Shown: piece by piece, positions 33,583 to 42,669 of the stretch | Numbering within the stretch: position 1 is the stretch's first letter | Layout: each line of letters begins with the position of its first letter | Origin: Curtobacterium sp. SGAir0471 | GTDB lineage: Bacteria; Actinomycetota; Actinomycetes; Actinomycetales; Microbacteriaceae | Assembly (NCBI RefSeq): GCF_005490985.1 | Contig: NZ_CP027869.1 | Coordinates: forward strand, 1,302,001 to 1,366,000 | DNA length: 64,000 nucleotides | Reading direction: 5' to 3' | Notes under the pieces: model-generated | What the model was told of the DNA's origin: nothing | Databases searched by the model: none | The model's input: the letters and a program-made list of their open reading frames with translations, nothing else | Program-made: the position numbers and the translations under genes

Positions 33583-34073
33583 CGGCCGCGCCCGAGCCCG
33601 GGCGTACCTGGGCCTGCCGGGCGTACCTGGTCGTTCCGGGCGTACCTGGGCCTGCCGGGCGTAGCTGGTCGTTCCGGGCGTACCTGGTCGTCCTCATCCA
33701 CCAGGTACGCCCGCTTCCGCATCCCATCTCAGTCGTTCTGGGAAGGAACGGGTGTCCGGCCGGACGCCAGGCGCGGGGCGGGCCGGTGCCGCGCCTCCCG
33801 TCCGGCGCATGGTGATGTCGTTCCGTGCCGCCCGGCAGCGCTCGGTCCAGGCCTCGAAACGGTCGCGCCGTGCGGCCCTGCGGCCCGTGCGGGGAGCCGC
33901 GTGCGGCCCACGCGATGCGGCACCGCACTGCGCGATCCCGCACACAACGCCCCCGACCCCCCGTTCGGGTGTCGGCGTCCGCCGGGATCCCTCGTACCGT
34001 CGTCCCGACCGACCGGACACCCGACAGCGCCCGACCCGACGGAGCGCTGGTCCGTGAGGAACGAAGGACTGCC
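33583..34073. repeat. Composite repeat: five 19-bp copies, an inverted copy, conserved linker and family A palindrome (491-bp gap)
   Basis: GGCGTACCTGG starts at 33601, 33620, 33639, 33658 (one change) and 33677, an exact 19-bp step. The inverse CCAGGTACGCC is at 33701-33711, 24 bp after the last direct start. The linker TTCTGGGAAGGAACGGG follows at about 33736-33752, then a family A palindrome at 33761-33804. The 54.3-kb array repeats the whole order. The remaining 270 bp up to the GT2 start hold no clear gene; AAGGA six bases before the ATG is its ribosome site. Confidence 0.85.
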
Positions 34074-36497
34074 ATGCCTGATCTGCCCGCCGGCGCACCG
34101 ACGCGCCGTCGTCAGTGGGGTGCCGAGCGCCGGACCCGTCCGCTCGACACCCTGCACGCCCGCCCCTCCGACCGGAAGCTCGTCTCCGGGCGGGTGGCGA
34201 TCATCCTGACCATCGCCTTCTGGCTGGCGTACGTCGTCTACACCGTGATCCGCCAGTTCCTCGACTACGGCACCGAGAGCTTCCGCTTCACCACCGAGGC
34301 GATCTCGTACCTCGTGGTGGTCACCTTCCTGACGTTCTCGGCGCTCATGCACCTGGTCGCCCGCCAGGGCGCGATGGAGCGCTTCGCGGCCCACGTGCGG
34401 GTCCCGCGCGCCGAGCTCGACCGGCACTTCGCGACCGGCCACGACGCACCGATGACCGTCCTCGTGCCGAGCTACGCCGAGGAGCCGGACGTCGTCGCGA
34501 CCACCCTCTGGTCGGCGGCGCTCCAGGAGTACCCGGCCCTCCGCGTCGTCCTGTTGGTCGACGACGCGCCCTTCCCGACCGACCCGGAGACGCTCGACAA
34601 GCTCGAGCGCACCCGCGCGGTCGCGGGCCGCATCCAGGCACAGCTCGAGGCGCCCTCGCGCCGCTTCCAGGAGGCGCTGTTCTCCGCCGAGGTCGAGGCG
34701 GACGCGGCACCGTTCGCCAGCACGCACGCCCTCCGGACCCTCGTCGAGCACCACCGCTGGGCGGACGCGTGGCTGCGCCGCAACGCCCGCGAGCACGAGG
34801 TCGCCGACCACGTCGACCGGTTCTTCCACGACCAGGTGCTCGTCGGGCTCGCGGACGAGTTCCGCCTGACCGCCGAGGCGCTCGAGGCCGCGATCGCCGA
34901 CGCCGTCGCCCTGGGGCAGGACTTCAGCGAGGTGACCTCCGCGCGGGCACTCGAGCTGCAGCGCCGTCTCGCCTGGACCTTCACGGCCGAGCTCACGACC
35001 TTCGAGCGCAAGCGGTACGTGAACCTGTCCGACGAGGCCAACAAGGCGATGAACCTCAACGCCTACATCGGTTTGATGGGCGGGGCGTACGCGTTCGACG
35101 AGACCGCGTCCGGCACCGTCCTGCGCACCGTCGCCGACCCGGCCGCCGCCGACCTGGTGGTCCCGGCCTCGGACTACCTCCTGACGCTCGACGCCGACTC
35201 CGTCCTGCTGCGCGACTACTGCCTGCGCCTGGTCTACTTCCTCGAGCAGCCGGAGAACGCCCGGGTCGCGGTGACGCAGACCCCGTACTCGTCCTTCCGC
35301 GGGGCCGCGACGCGCATCGAACGGCTCGCGGGTGCCACCACCGACATCCAGCACATCCTGCACCAGGGGATGTCCCGCTACGACGCCACCTTCTGGGTCG
35401 GGGCGAACGCCGTGATCCGCACGCAGGCGCTCCGCGACATCGAGGAGGTCGAGACCGTCGGCGGCTTCGAGGTGAAGCGCTACGTGCAGGACCGCACCGT
35501 GATCGAGGACACCGAGTCGAGCGTCGACCTGGGCATGCACGGGTGGACACTCGTCAACTACCCGGAGCGCCTGTCCTACAGCGCCACACCGCCGGACTTC
35601 GGGTCGCTCGTCGTCCAGCGCCGACGCTGGGCGAACGGTGGTCTCCTCATCCTGCCGAAGTACGTCCGACAGGTCCGCGAGCGCCGGGCCCGTGGCGAGC
35701 GGGTGGGTCTCGTCGAGATGGCGCTGCGCGTCAACTACATGGCGTCGATCACCTGGGCGTCGTTCGGGCTCGTCTTCCTGCTCGCGTACCCGTACGACTC
35801 GCGCCTGCTCAGCCCGATGGTGCTCCTCGCCGCGCTGCCGTACTTCTGGCTGCTGTCGAGCGACCTGCAGTACTGCGGGTACAAGCGCACCGACGTCCTC
35901 CGCATCTACGGCTTCAACCTCATCCTGACCCCGGTGAACGTCGCGGGCGTGCTCAAGAGCATCCAGCAGGCACTGACGGCCAAGAAGATCCCGTTCGCCC
36001 GGACGCCCAAGGTGCGGGACCGCACCGCCTCGCCGGCGCTCTACGTGCTCGCGCCGTACGCCATCGTGGCGTTCTCGGTCTTCACCTTCGTCCGCGACTA
36101 CGGCGCGCAGAACTGGGGCAACGCGGTCTTCGCCGCCTTCAACGCCCTGCTCGCGACGTACGCGATCGTCGCCTACATCGGCGTGTGGAACTCCGTGGTC
36201 GACGTCTGGCTGTGGGCCACCCGGTGGATGTACTACGACCCGTCGGCGCGCGCGGCCCGCCGTGCCGCTCGTCGCGCCGCCCGCGCGGAGCGTCGCCACG
36301 GACGTCGTCGTCACGGGGTCGGCCCGGTCCCGGAGCCGGTCACCGAGGACTGGCACGCGGTCCTCTACTTCGGCCACGGCGGCGGCAACCTGCCCGTGCG
36401 CCACGACGCCGACGTCGTCGGTGCGACGGGCACGCGCCCGGTCGCGTCCACCCGGGCCGGCACGACCGGCACCCAGCAGGAACGGAGCGCAGCCTGA
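34074..36497 (+). CDS. Membrane glycosyltransferase family 2 (cellulose/chitin synthase-like)
   Basis: 807 residues. Two membrane segments near the start (about 42-62 and 76-96), a cytosolic GT2 domain, then three to five segments from about 555. Processive-synthase motifs are present: an Asp in LLVDDAPFP, D373-A-D375 in LTLDADS, E478-D479-T-E481 (TED-like) and Q515-R-R-R-W. A helical insert of about 140 residues splits the first catalytic block. The C-terminus is a basic Arg/Ala-rich tail. It should polymerise a sugar from UDP-sugar and push it across the membrane. The partner GH18 suggests a GlcNAc-containing product. No PilZ domain is seen. Confidence 0.88.
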   Translation: MPDLPAGAPTRRRQWGAERRTRPLDTLHARPSDRKLVSGRVAIILTIAFWLAYVVYTVIRQFLDYGTESFRFTTEAISYLVVVTFLTFSALMHLVARQGAMERFAAHVRVPRAELDRHFATGHDAPMTVLVPSYAEEPDVVATTLWSAALQEYPALRVVLLVDDAPFPTDPETLDKLERTRAVAGRIQAQLEAPSRRFQEALFSAEVEADAAPFASTHALRTLVEHHRWADAWLRRNAREHEVADHVDRFFHDQVLVGLADEFRLTAEALEAAIADAVALGQDFSEVTSARALELQRRLAWTFTAELTTFERKRYVNLSDEANKAMNLNAYIGLMGGAYAFDETASGTVLRTVADPAAADLVVPASDYLLTLDADSVLLRDYCLRLVYFLEQPENARVAVTQTPYSSFRGAATRIERLAGATTDIQHILHQGMSRYDATFWVGANAVIRTQALRDIEEVETVGGFEVKRYVQDRTVIEDTESSVDLGMHGWTLVNYPERLSYSATPPDFGSLVVQRRRWANGGLLILPKYVRQVRERRARGERVGLVEMALRVNYMASITWASFGLVFLLAYPYDSRLLSPMVLLAALPYFWLLSSDLQYCGYKRTDVLRIYGFNLILTPVNVAGVLKSIQQALTAKKIPFARTPKVRDRTASPALYVLAPYAIVAFSVFTFVRDYGAQNWGNAVFAAFNALLATYAIVAYIGVWNSVVDVWLWATRWMYYDPSARAARRAARRAARAERRHGRRRHGVGPVPEPVTEDWHAVLYFGHGGGNLPVRHDADVVGATGTRPVASTRAGTTGTQQERSAA

Positions 36498-38089
36498 TGT
36501 CGACGACGAGACGACTCTCCCCGGTCCGGGTCGCCATCGCGGTCGTGGTCGCCGCCGCCGTCGCGGTCGCCGGGTACGCCGGCTTCGACCGCTGGCACGC
36601 CGCGCAGGCGACCGAGCGGCAGCCCGCGTGGTTCGGCGCCTACACGGACGTCACCGCGACGCCGGCCTTCGCGTTCGAGGACGTCAAGTCGGCGAAGGGA
36701 CGCAACGTCATGCTGTCCTTCGTCGTCGCCGACCACGACGACGCCTGCTCGCCGACGTGGGGGTCCTACTACTCGCTGCAGGGTGCGGCGGACCAGCTCG
36801 ACCTCGACCGCCGTGTCGCCCGCCTGCAGCAGCAGCACGGCGAGGTCGGGGTGTCGTTCGGCGGCCTGACGAACGACGAGCTCGCAACCACCTGCACGAA
36901 CGGGTCCGACCTGCTCGGCGCCTACCGCCAGGTCGTGGAGCGCTACGACCTGTCGACGGTCGACTTCGACGTCGAGGGCGACGACCTGACGAACCGCACC
37001 GCGGGGGAGCGCCGGGCGAAGGCGGTCGCGGCGCTGCAGGAGCAGCGTCGGGCGGCCGGCCACCCGCTCGCGGTGTGGCTCACCCTGCCGGCCGCACCCT
37101 CGGGCCTGACGTCCGACGGGACGACCGCGGTGTCGCAGTTCCTCGCCGCCGGTGTGGACCTCGCCGGCGTGAACGCCATGACCATGGACTACGGCGAGGC
37201 GAAGGGCTCCAGCCAGAGCATGTACTCGGCCTCGGTGCAGGCGCTGCAGGAGGTCCAGCGCCAGCTCGGCGTCCTGTACCAGCGCTCGGGCACGCCCCTC
37301 GGCGACGGCACGCTCTGGCACAAGGTCGGCGCGACCCCGATGATCGGGCAGAACGACGTCCGCGACGAGGTCTTCTCGCTGAGCGACGCCCGGAAGCTCA
37401 ACGCCTGGGCGCGGGACCGCGGGCTGGGGCGGATGTCGATGTGGTCGTTGAACCGGGACACCACCTGCGGCTCGAACTACGTCAACCTGTCGACCGTCTC
37501 GAACTCGTGCTCGGGGGTCGACCAGCACGGACTGCTGTTCGCCGACGTGCTCGGCAAGGGCTTCACCGGCGGGATCGTCGCGGCAGCGTCCGACGTCACC
37601 GAGGCCGAGCCGTCGGCCACCGAGCAGCCCAACGACGACCCGAAGACCAGCCCGTACCCGGTCTGGGACCAGGACGCCTCGTACCTCGAGGGCACGAAGG
37701 TCGTGTGGCACCACAACGTCTACCAGGCGAAGTGGTGGACCTCGGGCGACCTGCCCGACGACCCGGTGCTCAGCGCCTACGAGACGCCGTGGCAGATCAT
37801 CGGGCCGGTCCTGCCCGGTGAGAAGCCGGTGCAACCGCTCACCCTGCCCGCCGGCTCCTACGCCGCGTGGTCCGGCACGGCGCAGTACGACACGGGTGCC
37901 CGCGTCCTGTTCCACGGGATCCCGTACCAGTCGAAGTGGTGGAACACCGGCGACAGCCCCGAGGCGTCGACGAGCGACCCGGACGGCTCGCCCTGGGTGC
38001 GGCTGAAGGACGCCGAGGTGCGCCGGATCCTCGACGCCCTCGCTTCCGGGCAGCCCGCCCCGTCCGCGACGGCGACGCCGGCTCCGTGA
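36497..38089 (+). CDS. Membrane-anchored GH18 chitinase-like protein with two chitin-binding modules
   Basis: 530 residues; its ATG overlaps the GT2 stop (TGATG). A signal anchor lies at residues 10-30. The GH18-like barrel (about 40-365) has the acid residue Glu160 in VDFDVEG (Asp156, Asp158), and MTMDYG as the substrate-side block. Two CBM5/12 modules follow at about 385-440 and 454-505, each with the aromatic pair pattern YQAKWW/YQSKWW. It would sit outside the membrane and trim, release or bind a GlcNAc polymer. Translational coupling to the GT2 gene ties both to one polysaccharide. Confidence 0.9.
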   Translation: MSTTRRLSPVRVAIAVVVAAAVAVAGYAGFDRWHAAQATERQPAWFGAYTDVTATPAFAFEDVKSAKGRNVMLSFVVADHDDACSPTWGSYYSLQGAADQLDLDRRVARLQQQHGEVGVSFGGLTNDELATTCTNGSDLLGAYRQVVERYDLSTVDFDVEGDDLTNRTAGERRAKAVAALQEQRRAAGHPLAVWLTLPAAPSGLTSDGTTAVSQFLAAGVDLAGVNAMTMDYGEAKGSSQSMYSASVQALQEVQRQLGVLYQRSGTPLGDGTLWHKVGATPMIGQNDVRDEVFSLSDARKLNAWARDRGLGRMSMWSLNRDTTCGSNYVNLSTVSNSCSGVDQHGLLFADVLGKGFTGGIVAAASDVTEAEPSATEQPNDDPKTSPYPVWDQDASYLEGTKVVWHHNVYQAKWWTSGDLPDDPVLSAYETPWQIIGPVLPGEKPVQPLTLPAGSYAAWSGTAQYDTGARVLFHGIPYQSKWWNTGDSPEASTSDPDGSPWVRLKDAEVRRILDALASGQPAPSATATPAP

Positions 38090-38121
38090 GCGGTCGCACC
38101 GACGTGACCCGGTTCCGGTCT

Positions 38122-38153
38122 GGAGGCGCGGTGCGGGTCCGCCCCGCGCCTCC
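38122..38153. terminator. GGAGGCGCGG palindrome (family A), short form
   Basis: GGAGGCGCGG (38122-38131) pairs with CCGCGCCTCC (38144-38153) 32 bp after the GH18 stop. Only the right side keeps the outer CGTCCG bases, so the arm is 10 bp. Confidence 0.65.
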
Positions 38154-38283
38154 CGTCCGCCAGCTGGGTCACCTCGGTGCGTTCGCTGTGCGCGTGCTGG
38201 CGAGTTCTCCCCAGCCCCGTTCGGGGCTCCCGCGAGGTCACCCGTTTCCGATACGCTGGGGCGCCAAGAGGAGGAGGTCCACG

Positions 38284-38763
38284 ATGCCAGAGCCAGTGGC
38301 CCCGCAGCCGGGCGGTCAGAAGACTCCGGAACAGCGGCTGGTCGACACCACCCTGACCTTCAGCATGGACATGGGAGCGGCCCTCACGGCCGAGTCCGGT
38401 GTCTCGACGGAAGAGCGCGAGGCGATCAACGCCCTGCCCTCCGGTTCGGCGTTGCTGGTGGTCCGTCGTGGCCCGAACGTCGGCGCGCGGTTCCTCCTCG
38501 ACTCGGACGTCACGACGGCCGGGCGGCACCCCGCCGCGGACATCTTCCTCGACGACGTCACGGTCTCCCGCAAGCACGCCCAGTTCCTGCGTCACGGCAC
38601 GGCCTTCAGCGTCAAGGACAACGGCTCCCTGAACGGCACCTACTTCGACGGCGTCCGCATCGACGAGGCGCTGCTCACCGACGGTGCCGAGGTGCAGGTC
38701 GGCAAGTTCCGCCTGACGTTCTACGCATCCCGGGTCGACCTGGCGCGCCTGGCGACCGCGTAG
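38284..38763 (+). CDS. odhI: FHA-domain regulator of 2-oxoglutarate metabolism (OdhI/GarA-like)
   Basis: 159 residues with a strong AAGAGGAGGAGG upstream. The N-terminal tail carries a VDTTLTF threonine motif at about residue 20-26, equivalent to the ETT phosphorylation site of GarA/OdhI, though the Glu is Asp here. The FHA domain spans about 60-150: VTTAGRHPAADIFLDDVTVSRKHAQF and NGSLNGTYFDG. Unphosphorylated OdhI inhibits 2-oxoglutarate dehydrogenase; kinases such as PknB/PknL relieve this. First gene of the conserved odhI-ftsR-merR run. Confidence 0.9.
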   Translation: MPEPVAPQPGGQKTPEQRLVDTTLTFSMDMGAALTAESGVSTEEREAINALPSGSALLVVRRGPNVGARFLLDSDVTTAGRHPAADIFLDDVTVSRKHAQFLRHGTAFSVKDNGSLNGTYFDGVRIDEALLTDGAEVQVGKFRLTFYASRVDLARLATA

Positions 38764-39467
38764 TGGCTGCGCGGTCCGCCGCAGCCCGGGCCGGTGCTGC
38801 GGTACCGGACCTGCTCACCATCGGGCAGGTCATCGCCCGGTTGAAGCCCGAGTTCCCCGACCTGTCGAGCTCGAAGCTCCGCTTCCTCGAGGAACGTGAG
38901 CTCGTCACACCGATCCGCACCGCGAGCGGGTACCGGAAGTTCTCGGCGGCAGACGTGGAGCGGCTCCGGATCGTCCTCGGACTGCAGCGCGACCACTACC
39001 TGCCGCTCAAGGTCATCAAGGACTACCTCGCCGACCTCGACGCCGGTCGCGAGCCCGTCCTCCCCGGTGGTGGGGACGCACCGAAGCCGTCGATCCTCGG
39101 TCGCGAGCGCCGGTACACCCGCGACGAGACGGTCCGTGCCGCGGGCGCCTCGCCGATGCTCCTGACCGATGCGGTCTCGGCGTCGCTGCTCCCCGCAGCG
39201 GACACCTACGGCGACGACGCCGTGGCCGTGCTCAAGGCCCTCGTCGAACTCCAGCGCACCGGAATCGAGCCGCGGCACCTGCGCACCATGCGCGGGGTCG
39301 TCGAGCGCGAGGTCGGGCTGATCGAGTCCGCGCTGATGCCGGTGTCCCGGCGCGGCGACGCCACGTCCCGCGCCAAGGCGACCGAACTCGCGCGGGAGAT
39401 CGCCGGGCAGCTCGAGGTCGTCCGGTCGAACCTGGTCCGCGCGGCGATCGGTCGCCTCGACGCATGA
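38763..39467 (+). CDS. ftsR: MerR-family regulator of cell division (FtsR-like)
   Basis: 234 residues from a GTG overlapping the odhI stop by one base. The MerR HTH is LLTIGQVIARLKPEFPDLSSSKLRFLEERELVTPIRTASGYRKFSAADVERLRIVLGLQ; the rest is a long helical region. Position directly after odhI is the same as for FtsR of corynebacteria, an activator of ftsZ. That placement plus length supports the name. Confidence 0.88.
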   Translation: MAARSAAARAGAAVPDLLTIGQVIARLKPEFPDLSSSKLRFLEERELVTPIRTASGYRKFSAADVERLRIVLGLQRDHYLPLKVIKDYLADLDAGREPVLPGGGDAPKPSILGRERRYTRDETVRAAGASPMLLTDAVSASLLPAADTYGDDAVAVLKALVELQRTGIEPRHLRTMRGVVEREVGLIESALMPVSRRGDATSRAKATELAREIAGQLEVVRSNLVRAAIGRLDA

Positions 39468-39666
39468 CCGGTCGTCGGGCGGCGTCCGGACTACGGGTGA
39501 CCCCTGTCGACCGTCGGTGGTCAGGGCGTATCCTCGACACGCCGGACGCGCCGGTGCGGATGTGCCGGGCAGACCGTGCCCGAGTCGCTACCGTGGACCT
39601 CGAAACAACTCTCAACCCGTCGTTGAACCTTCTGGTGGGAGCTCGAACGTCGTGGAAGGCATGCAC

Positions 39667-40227
39667 ATGAGTGGGACTGACACCCCCGGTACCGAGTCCG
39701 AGATGACTCGGTACGACCTCGGCCTGCTCTTCACCGACGGCCTCCCCGAGCACGACGAGCAGAACGGCTACCGCGGCACCGTCGCCGCCCGTGCAGCCGG
39801 CATCTCCTACCGCCAGCTCGACTACTGGGCCCGGACCGAGCTCGTGCAGCCGACCATCCGTGGCGCTGCCGGCTCCGGTTCGCAGCGGCTCTACGGCTTC
39901 CGCGACATCCTCGTCCTCAAGCTCGTCAAGCGACTCCTCGACACCGGCATCTCGCTCCAGCAGATCCGCACCGCCGTGAACCAGCTCCGCGAGTCGGGGG
40001 TGTCCGACCTGGCCCAGACGACGCTGATGTCGGACGGGGCCTCGGTCTACCTCTGCACCTCCGACGACGAGGTCATCGACCTGGTGTCCCGCGGCCAGGG
40101 CGTGTTCGGCATCGCCGTCGGCAAGGTCCTGCGCGAGGTCGAGAGCTCCCTGGTCGAGCTCGACGCCACCCCGGCGGCCGACCCCGACGACGAGCTCGCC
40201 GCGCGCCGAGCCTCCCGCGCGTCCTAG
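39667..40227 (+). CDS. MerR-family regulator, Rv1828-type
   Basis: 186 residues from the ATG at 39667; the ATG six bases upstream lies too close to the GGAAGG ribosome site. YRGTVAARAAGISYRQLDYWARTELVQPTIRGAAGSGSQRLYGFRDILVLKLVKRLLDTGISLQQIRTAV is the DNA-binding part; the rest ends in an acidic/Ala tail. The same gene follows ftsR in other actinobacteria. The upstream TCAAC-CCGTC-GTTGA dyad (39608-39622 region) could be its own operator. Confidence 0.88.
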   Translation: MSGTDTPGTESEMTRYDLGLLFTDGLPEHDEQNGYRGTVAARAAGISYRQLDYWARTELVQPTIRGAAGSGSQRLYGFRDILVLKLVKRLLDTGISLQQIRTAVNQLRESGVSDLAQTTLMSDGASVYLCTSDDEVIDLVSRGQGVFGIAVGKVLREVESSLVELDATPAADPDDELAARRASRAS

Positions 40228-40962
40228 CCGCCCCTCGCACGCACGCACGCTCGGCCTTTTTCCTCGGCCGGCGCTGTCATCGAAGCGCGCACGAGCGTGC
40301 ACGATCCGTCACGCTCCCGCCCGCTGACGACGGGTCGCACCCGCTCGGCGTCCGACGCGCGGCGACGGCGTCCGGAAGACCGCCAGCTCCGGTCGCACGA
40401 CCTGCCGCCTGCGTCCGCTGAGGTCGCACGACTTGCCGCTCAGCTTCCGGTGCGACGGCATGTCGTGCGACCAGGGCGGTAGCGCGAGTGCGGGATCGCC
40501 GGCCACCGCCCGACGCTGTACCGGCGCCGACCGAAGACCGACGACTTCCATTCGCCAGACTTCGACCTCCGAAGCCCGGATCGTCGACGCTTCCGGTCGC
40601 ACGACACGCCACCGGCGTCCGCTGTAGTCGCACGGCATGCCGCCCGCAAGCCCTGTTGTCGCACGACCTGCCGCTCAGCTTCCGACGCGACGGCATGTCG
40701 TGCGACCAGGACGCGAGTGCGTGAGCGACGGCCGATCGCCGACCGTCGATCGACCGGCGCGGACCGACCGCCCACGCACGGTTCGTCGCCAGTTCCGGTT
40801 GCACGACATGCTGCCTGCGAGCGCCGTGGTCGCACGACCTGCCGCTCAGCTTCCGGCGCGACGGCATGTCGTGCGACGAGAACGAGCCGGGGCCCTGCCC
40901 CAGGCTAGGCAGGCCAGGCCATGCAGGCCGCGCCGGGCAGGCCAGCCCAGGCCAGGCAGGGC
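40228..40962. repeat. 31-bp-step hairpin arrays, three blocks (735-bp gene-free stretch)
   Basis: GGTCGCACGAC starts at 40391 and 40422; at 40595, 40626 and 40657; and at 40797 and 40828: every step inside a block is 31 bp. Each block ends in an inverted arm (40456-40472, 40691-40707, 40862-40877), 51 bp from the last direct start to the end. GGTCGCACGACNTGCCG pairs with CGGCATGTCGTGCGACC with one mismatch. Blocks are about 200 bp apart. The last 75 bp (40890-40962) are GGCAGGCC repeats. The stretch separates convergent merR and parA genes. Confidence 0.88.
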
Positions 40963-41775
40963 CTAGGCGGCGCCGCCCTCGGCGTAGGGGCCGATCTTGC
41001 CCGTGCGCATGATGCGCTCGAGCAGCTGGTCGAAGTTCTTCGCCATCTCCTGCGCGGACTCGCCCGGCCACACGTGCAGGGGCTTCGCCGCACCCTGCGC
41101 CTGTTGCAGCGACGTGCGCTCGGGCAGCTGCGGCGAGAGCACGAGCGGCCCGAACATGTCCCGGAGCTCCTTGATGCGGAACTGGTGCTCGAGCGACTGC
41201 ACGCGCGCCCGGTTCACGATGATGCCGAGCGGCTGCAGCCGGGGGGAGAGGCCGCGGCGGATCTCCTCGATCGCGCGGAGGGCCCGGTCGGCGGCAGCCA
41301 CGGAGAACAGACCCGGCTCGGTGACGACGGTCACGCGGTCCGACGCTGCCCAGGCGGTGCGGGTGAGGGCGTTCAGCGACGGTGCGCAGTCGATGAGCAC
41401 GAGCTCGTAGTCCTGCTCGACGTTGGCCAGCGCCTCCTCGAGCTTCCAGATGTCCCGGATGGAGGGGTGCGGCCCGTCGAAGTTGATCGCCGAGGGGGAG
41501 CCGACGAGCACGTCGACCTTGCCCTGCGAACCCTTCGTCCACCCGGACGGGGCGATCGCCTGGCGGACGATCTTCTCCTTCGGGTTCTCGAGGACGTCGG
41601 CGACGTTGAGGTGGCCGGAGATGTCGATGTCGAGGCCCGTGGAGACGTCGGACTGCGGGTCGAGGTCCACCACCAGCGTGCGCAGTCCCTTGGCGAACGC
41701 GGCCGAAGTCAGGCCGAGCGTCACCGTCGTCTTGCCGACACCACCCTTGAGGGAGCTCACGCTGAGTACATGCAC
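40963..41775 (-). CDS. ParA-family ATPase (orphan, no ParB beside it)
   Basis: 270 residues. Deviant Walker [15 protein letters not shown] at about 9-22, Walker A' [13 protein letters not shown], and Walker B-like [15 protein letters not shown] are all intact. The protein lacks an N-terminal HTH. No parB or parS-like site is visible here, and the gene stands beside division regulators, so it may act in cell division or positioning, as PldP-like ParA proteins do, instead of chromosome segregation. Confidence 0.9.
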   Translation of the reverse strand: MHVLSVSSLKGGVGKTTVTLGLTSAAFAKGLRTLVVDLDPQSDVSTGLDIDISGHLNVADVLENPKEKIVRQAIAPSGWTKGSQGKVDVLVGSPSAINFDGPHPSIRDIWKLEEALANVEQDYELVLIDCAPSLNALTRTAWAASDRVTVVTEPGLFSVAAADRALRAIEEIRRGLSPRLQPLGIIVNRARVQSLEHQFRIKELRDMFGPLVLSPQLPERTSLQQAQGAAKPLHVWPGESAQEMAKNFDQLLERIMRTGKIGPYAEGGAA

Positions 41776-41835
41776 GGTGAGCCACGTTACCGCCAGTAGG
41801 GTTGTGACACCTCAACCCGGGCTGAAAGGGACGTC

Positions 41836-42045
41836 GTGTCCAGCAAGATCTCGGTCGCGAACCGTGGCCGGATCGCCCTGCACGCGTCCCGTGTCGCACC
41901 GTCCTCCGGTGCGGTCGTGCCCGAGGTCGCCGTCGGTGACGCCGTCGGCCGTCCCACGCTCCCGGCGTCCCCGCAGGTGGACGCCGCCGACCTCCTGGTG
42001 GTGCTGCACCAACATGACCGTCCGTCCCATCCGCCTGTTCGGTGA
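41836..42045 (+). pseudogene. Probable relic of pyruvate carboxylase (start and end fused, middle lost)
   Basis: 69 codons from a GTG with GAAAGG upstream. The first 21 residues ([20 protein letters not shown]) align with the start of biotin carboxylase domains (MFSKVLVANRGEIAIRAFRAA-like). The next part, [15 protein letters not shown] and [10 protein letters not shown], resembles the last biotinyl-domain strands of the same enzyme, but the biotin-accepting AMKM motif is gone. An internal deletion of about 1,000 codons explains this. It overlaps the start of def (42014), and may still be translated. A chance likeness cannot be excluded from sequence alone. Confidence 0.45.
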
Positions 42046-42517
42046 CCCCGTCCTCCGTTCCCCCGCTGACCCGATCGCGCCCGGTGCGCTCGGCTCCCAG
42101 GGCGTCCGTGACCTCGTGCAGGACCTCCTCGACACCGTGCGGGAACCCGGTCGCGCCGGCGTGGCCGCCCCGCAGATCGGGGTCGGCCTGCGCGCGTTCT
42201 CGTACAACGTCGACGGCGAGGTCGGGTACGTGCTCAACCCCGAGGTCGTCGAGGTCCGCGGCGAGGTCGAGCTGATGGACGAGGGCTGCCTGTCCGTGCC
42301 CGGCCTGTCCTACCCGACGCCACGTTCCCCGTACGCCAAGGTCCGCGGCGTCGACGTCGACGGGGCCGAGGTCGTGCTCGAGGGCACCGGGCTGATGGCC
42401 GAGGCGCTGCAGCACGAGGTCGACCACCTCGACGGCACGGTGTACGTGATGACCCTCGACCCCGAGGTCCGCCGCGGGGCGCTCCGCGACATCCGCGCGC
42501 AGGCCTGGTTCCACTGA
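42014..42517 (+). CDS. def: Peptide deformylase
   Basis: 167 residues. All three motifs are intact: [11 protein letters not shown] (motif 1), DEGCLSVPG (motif 2, metal Cys) and [10 protein letters not shown] (motif 3, two metal His and the Glu). It removes the N-formyl group from new proteins, with Fe or another divalent metal. The ATG lies inside the overlapping relic frame, so both share a leader. Confidence 0.95.
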   Translation: MTVRPIRLFGDPVLRSPADPIAPGALGSQGVRDLVQDLLDTVREPGRAGVAAPQIGVGLRAFSYNVDGEVGYVLNPEVVEVRGEVELMDEGCLSVPGLSYPTPRSPYAKVRGVDVDGAEVVLEGTGLMAEALQHEVDHLDGTVYVMTLDPEVRRGALRDIRAQAWFH

Positions 42518-42669
42518 GCGCGAGCGTCCGGAACGCAACCGGACGAGCCGCTCTCGGCGAACAGGGCGTGACACCCCTTCGTGGGATTGTCCGGACATCC
42601 CGACCACGAGGTACCGTGTCCGCGTCGGCTTCCCACCGACGCGCATCCCACACCCTCAGGACACCCAGC

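Noticed and set aside
40391..40880. CRISPR array
   Set aside because: Repeats are stepped by 31 bp with near-identical content, there are no unique spacers, each block ends in an inverted arm, and no cas gene is present.
40963..41775. Plasmid or chromosome partition system
   Set aside because: No parB or parS candidate beside the ParA gene; the context is division regulators.
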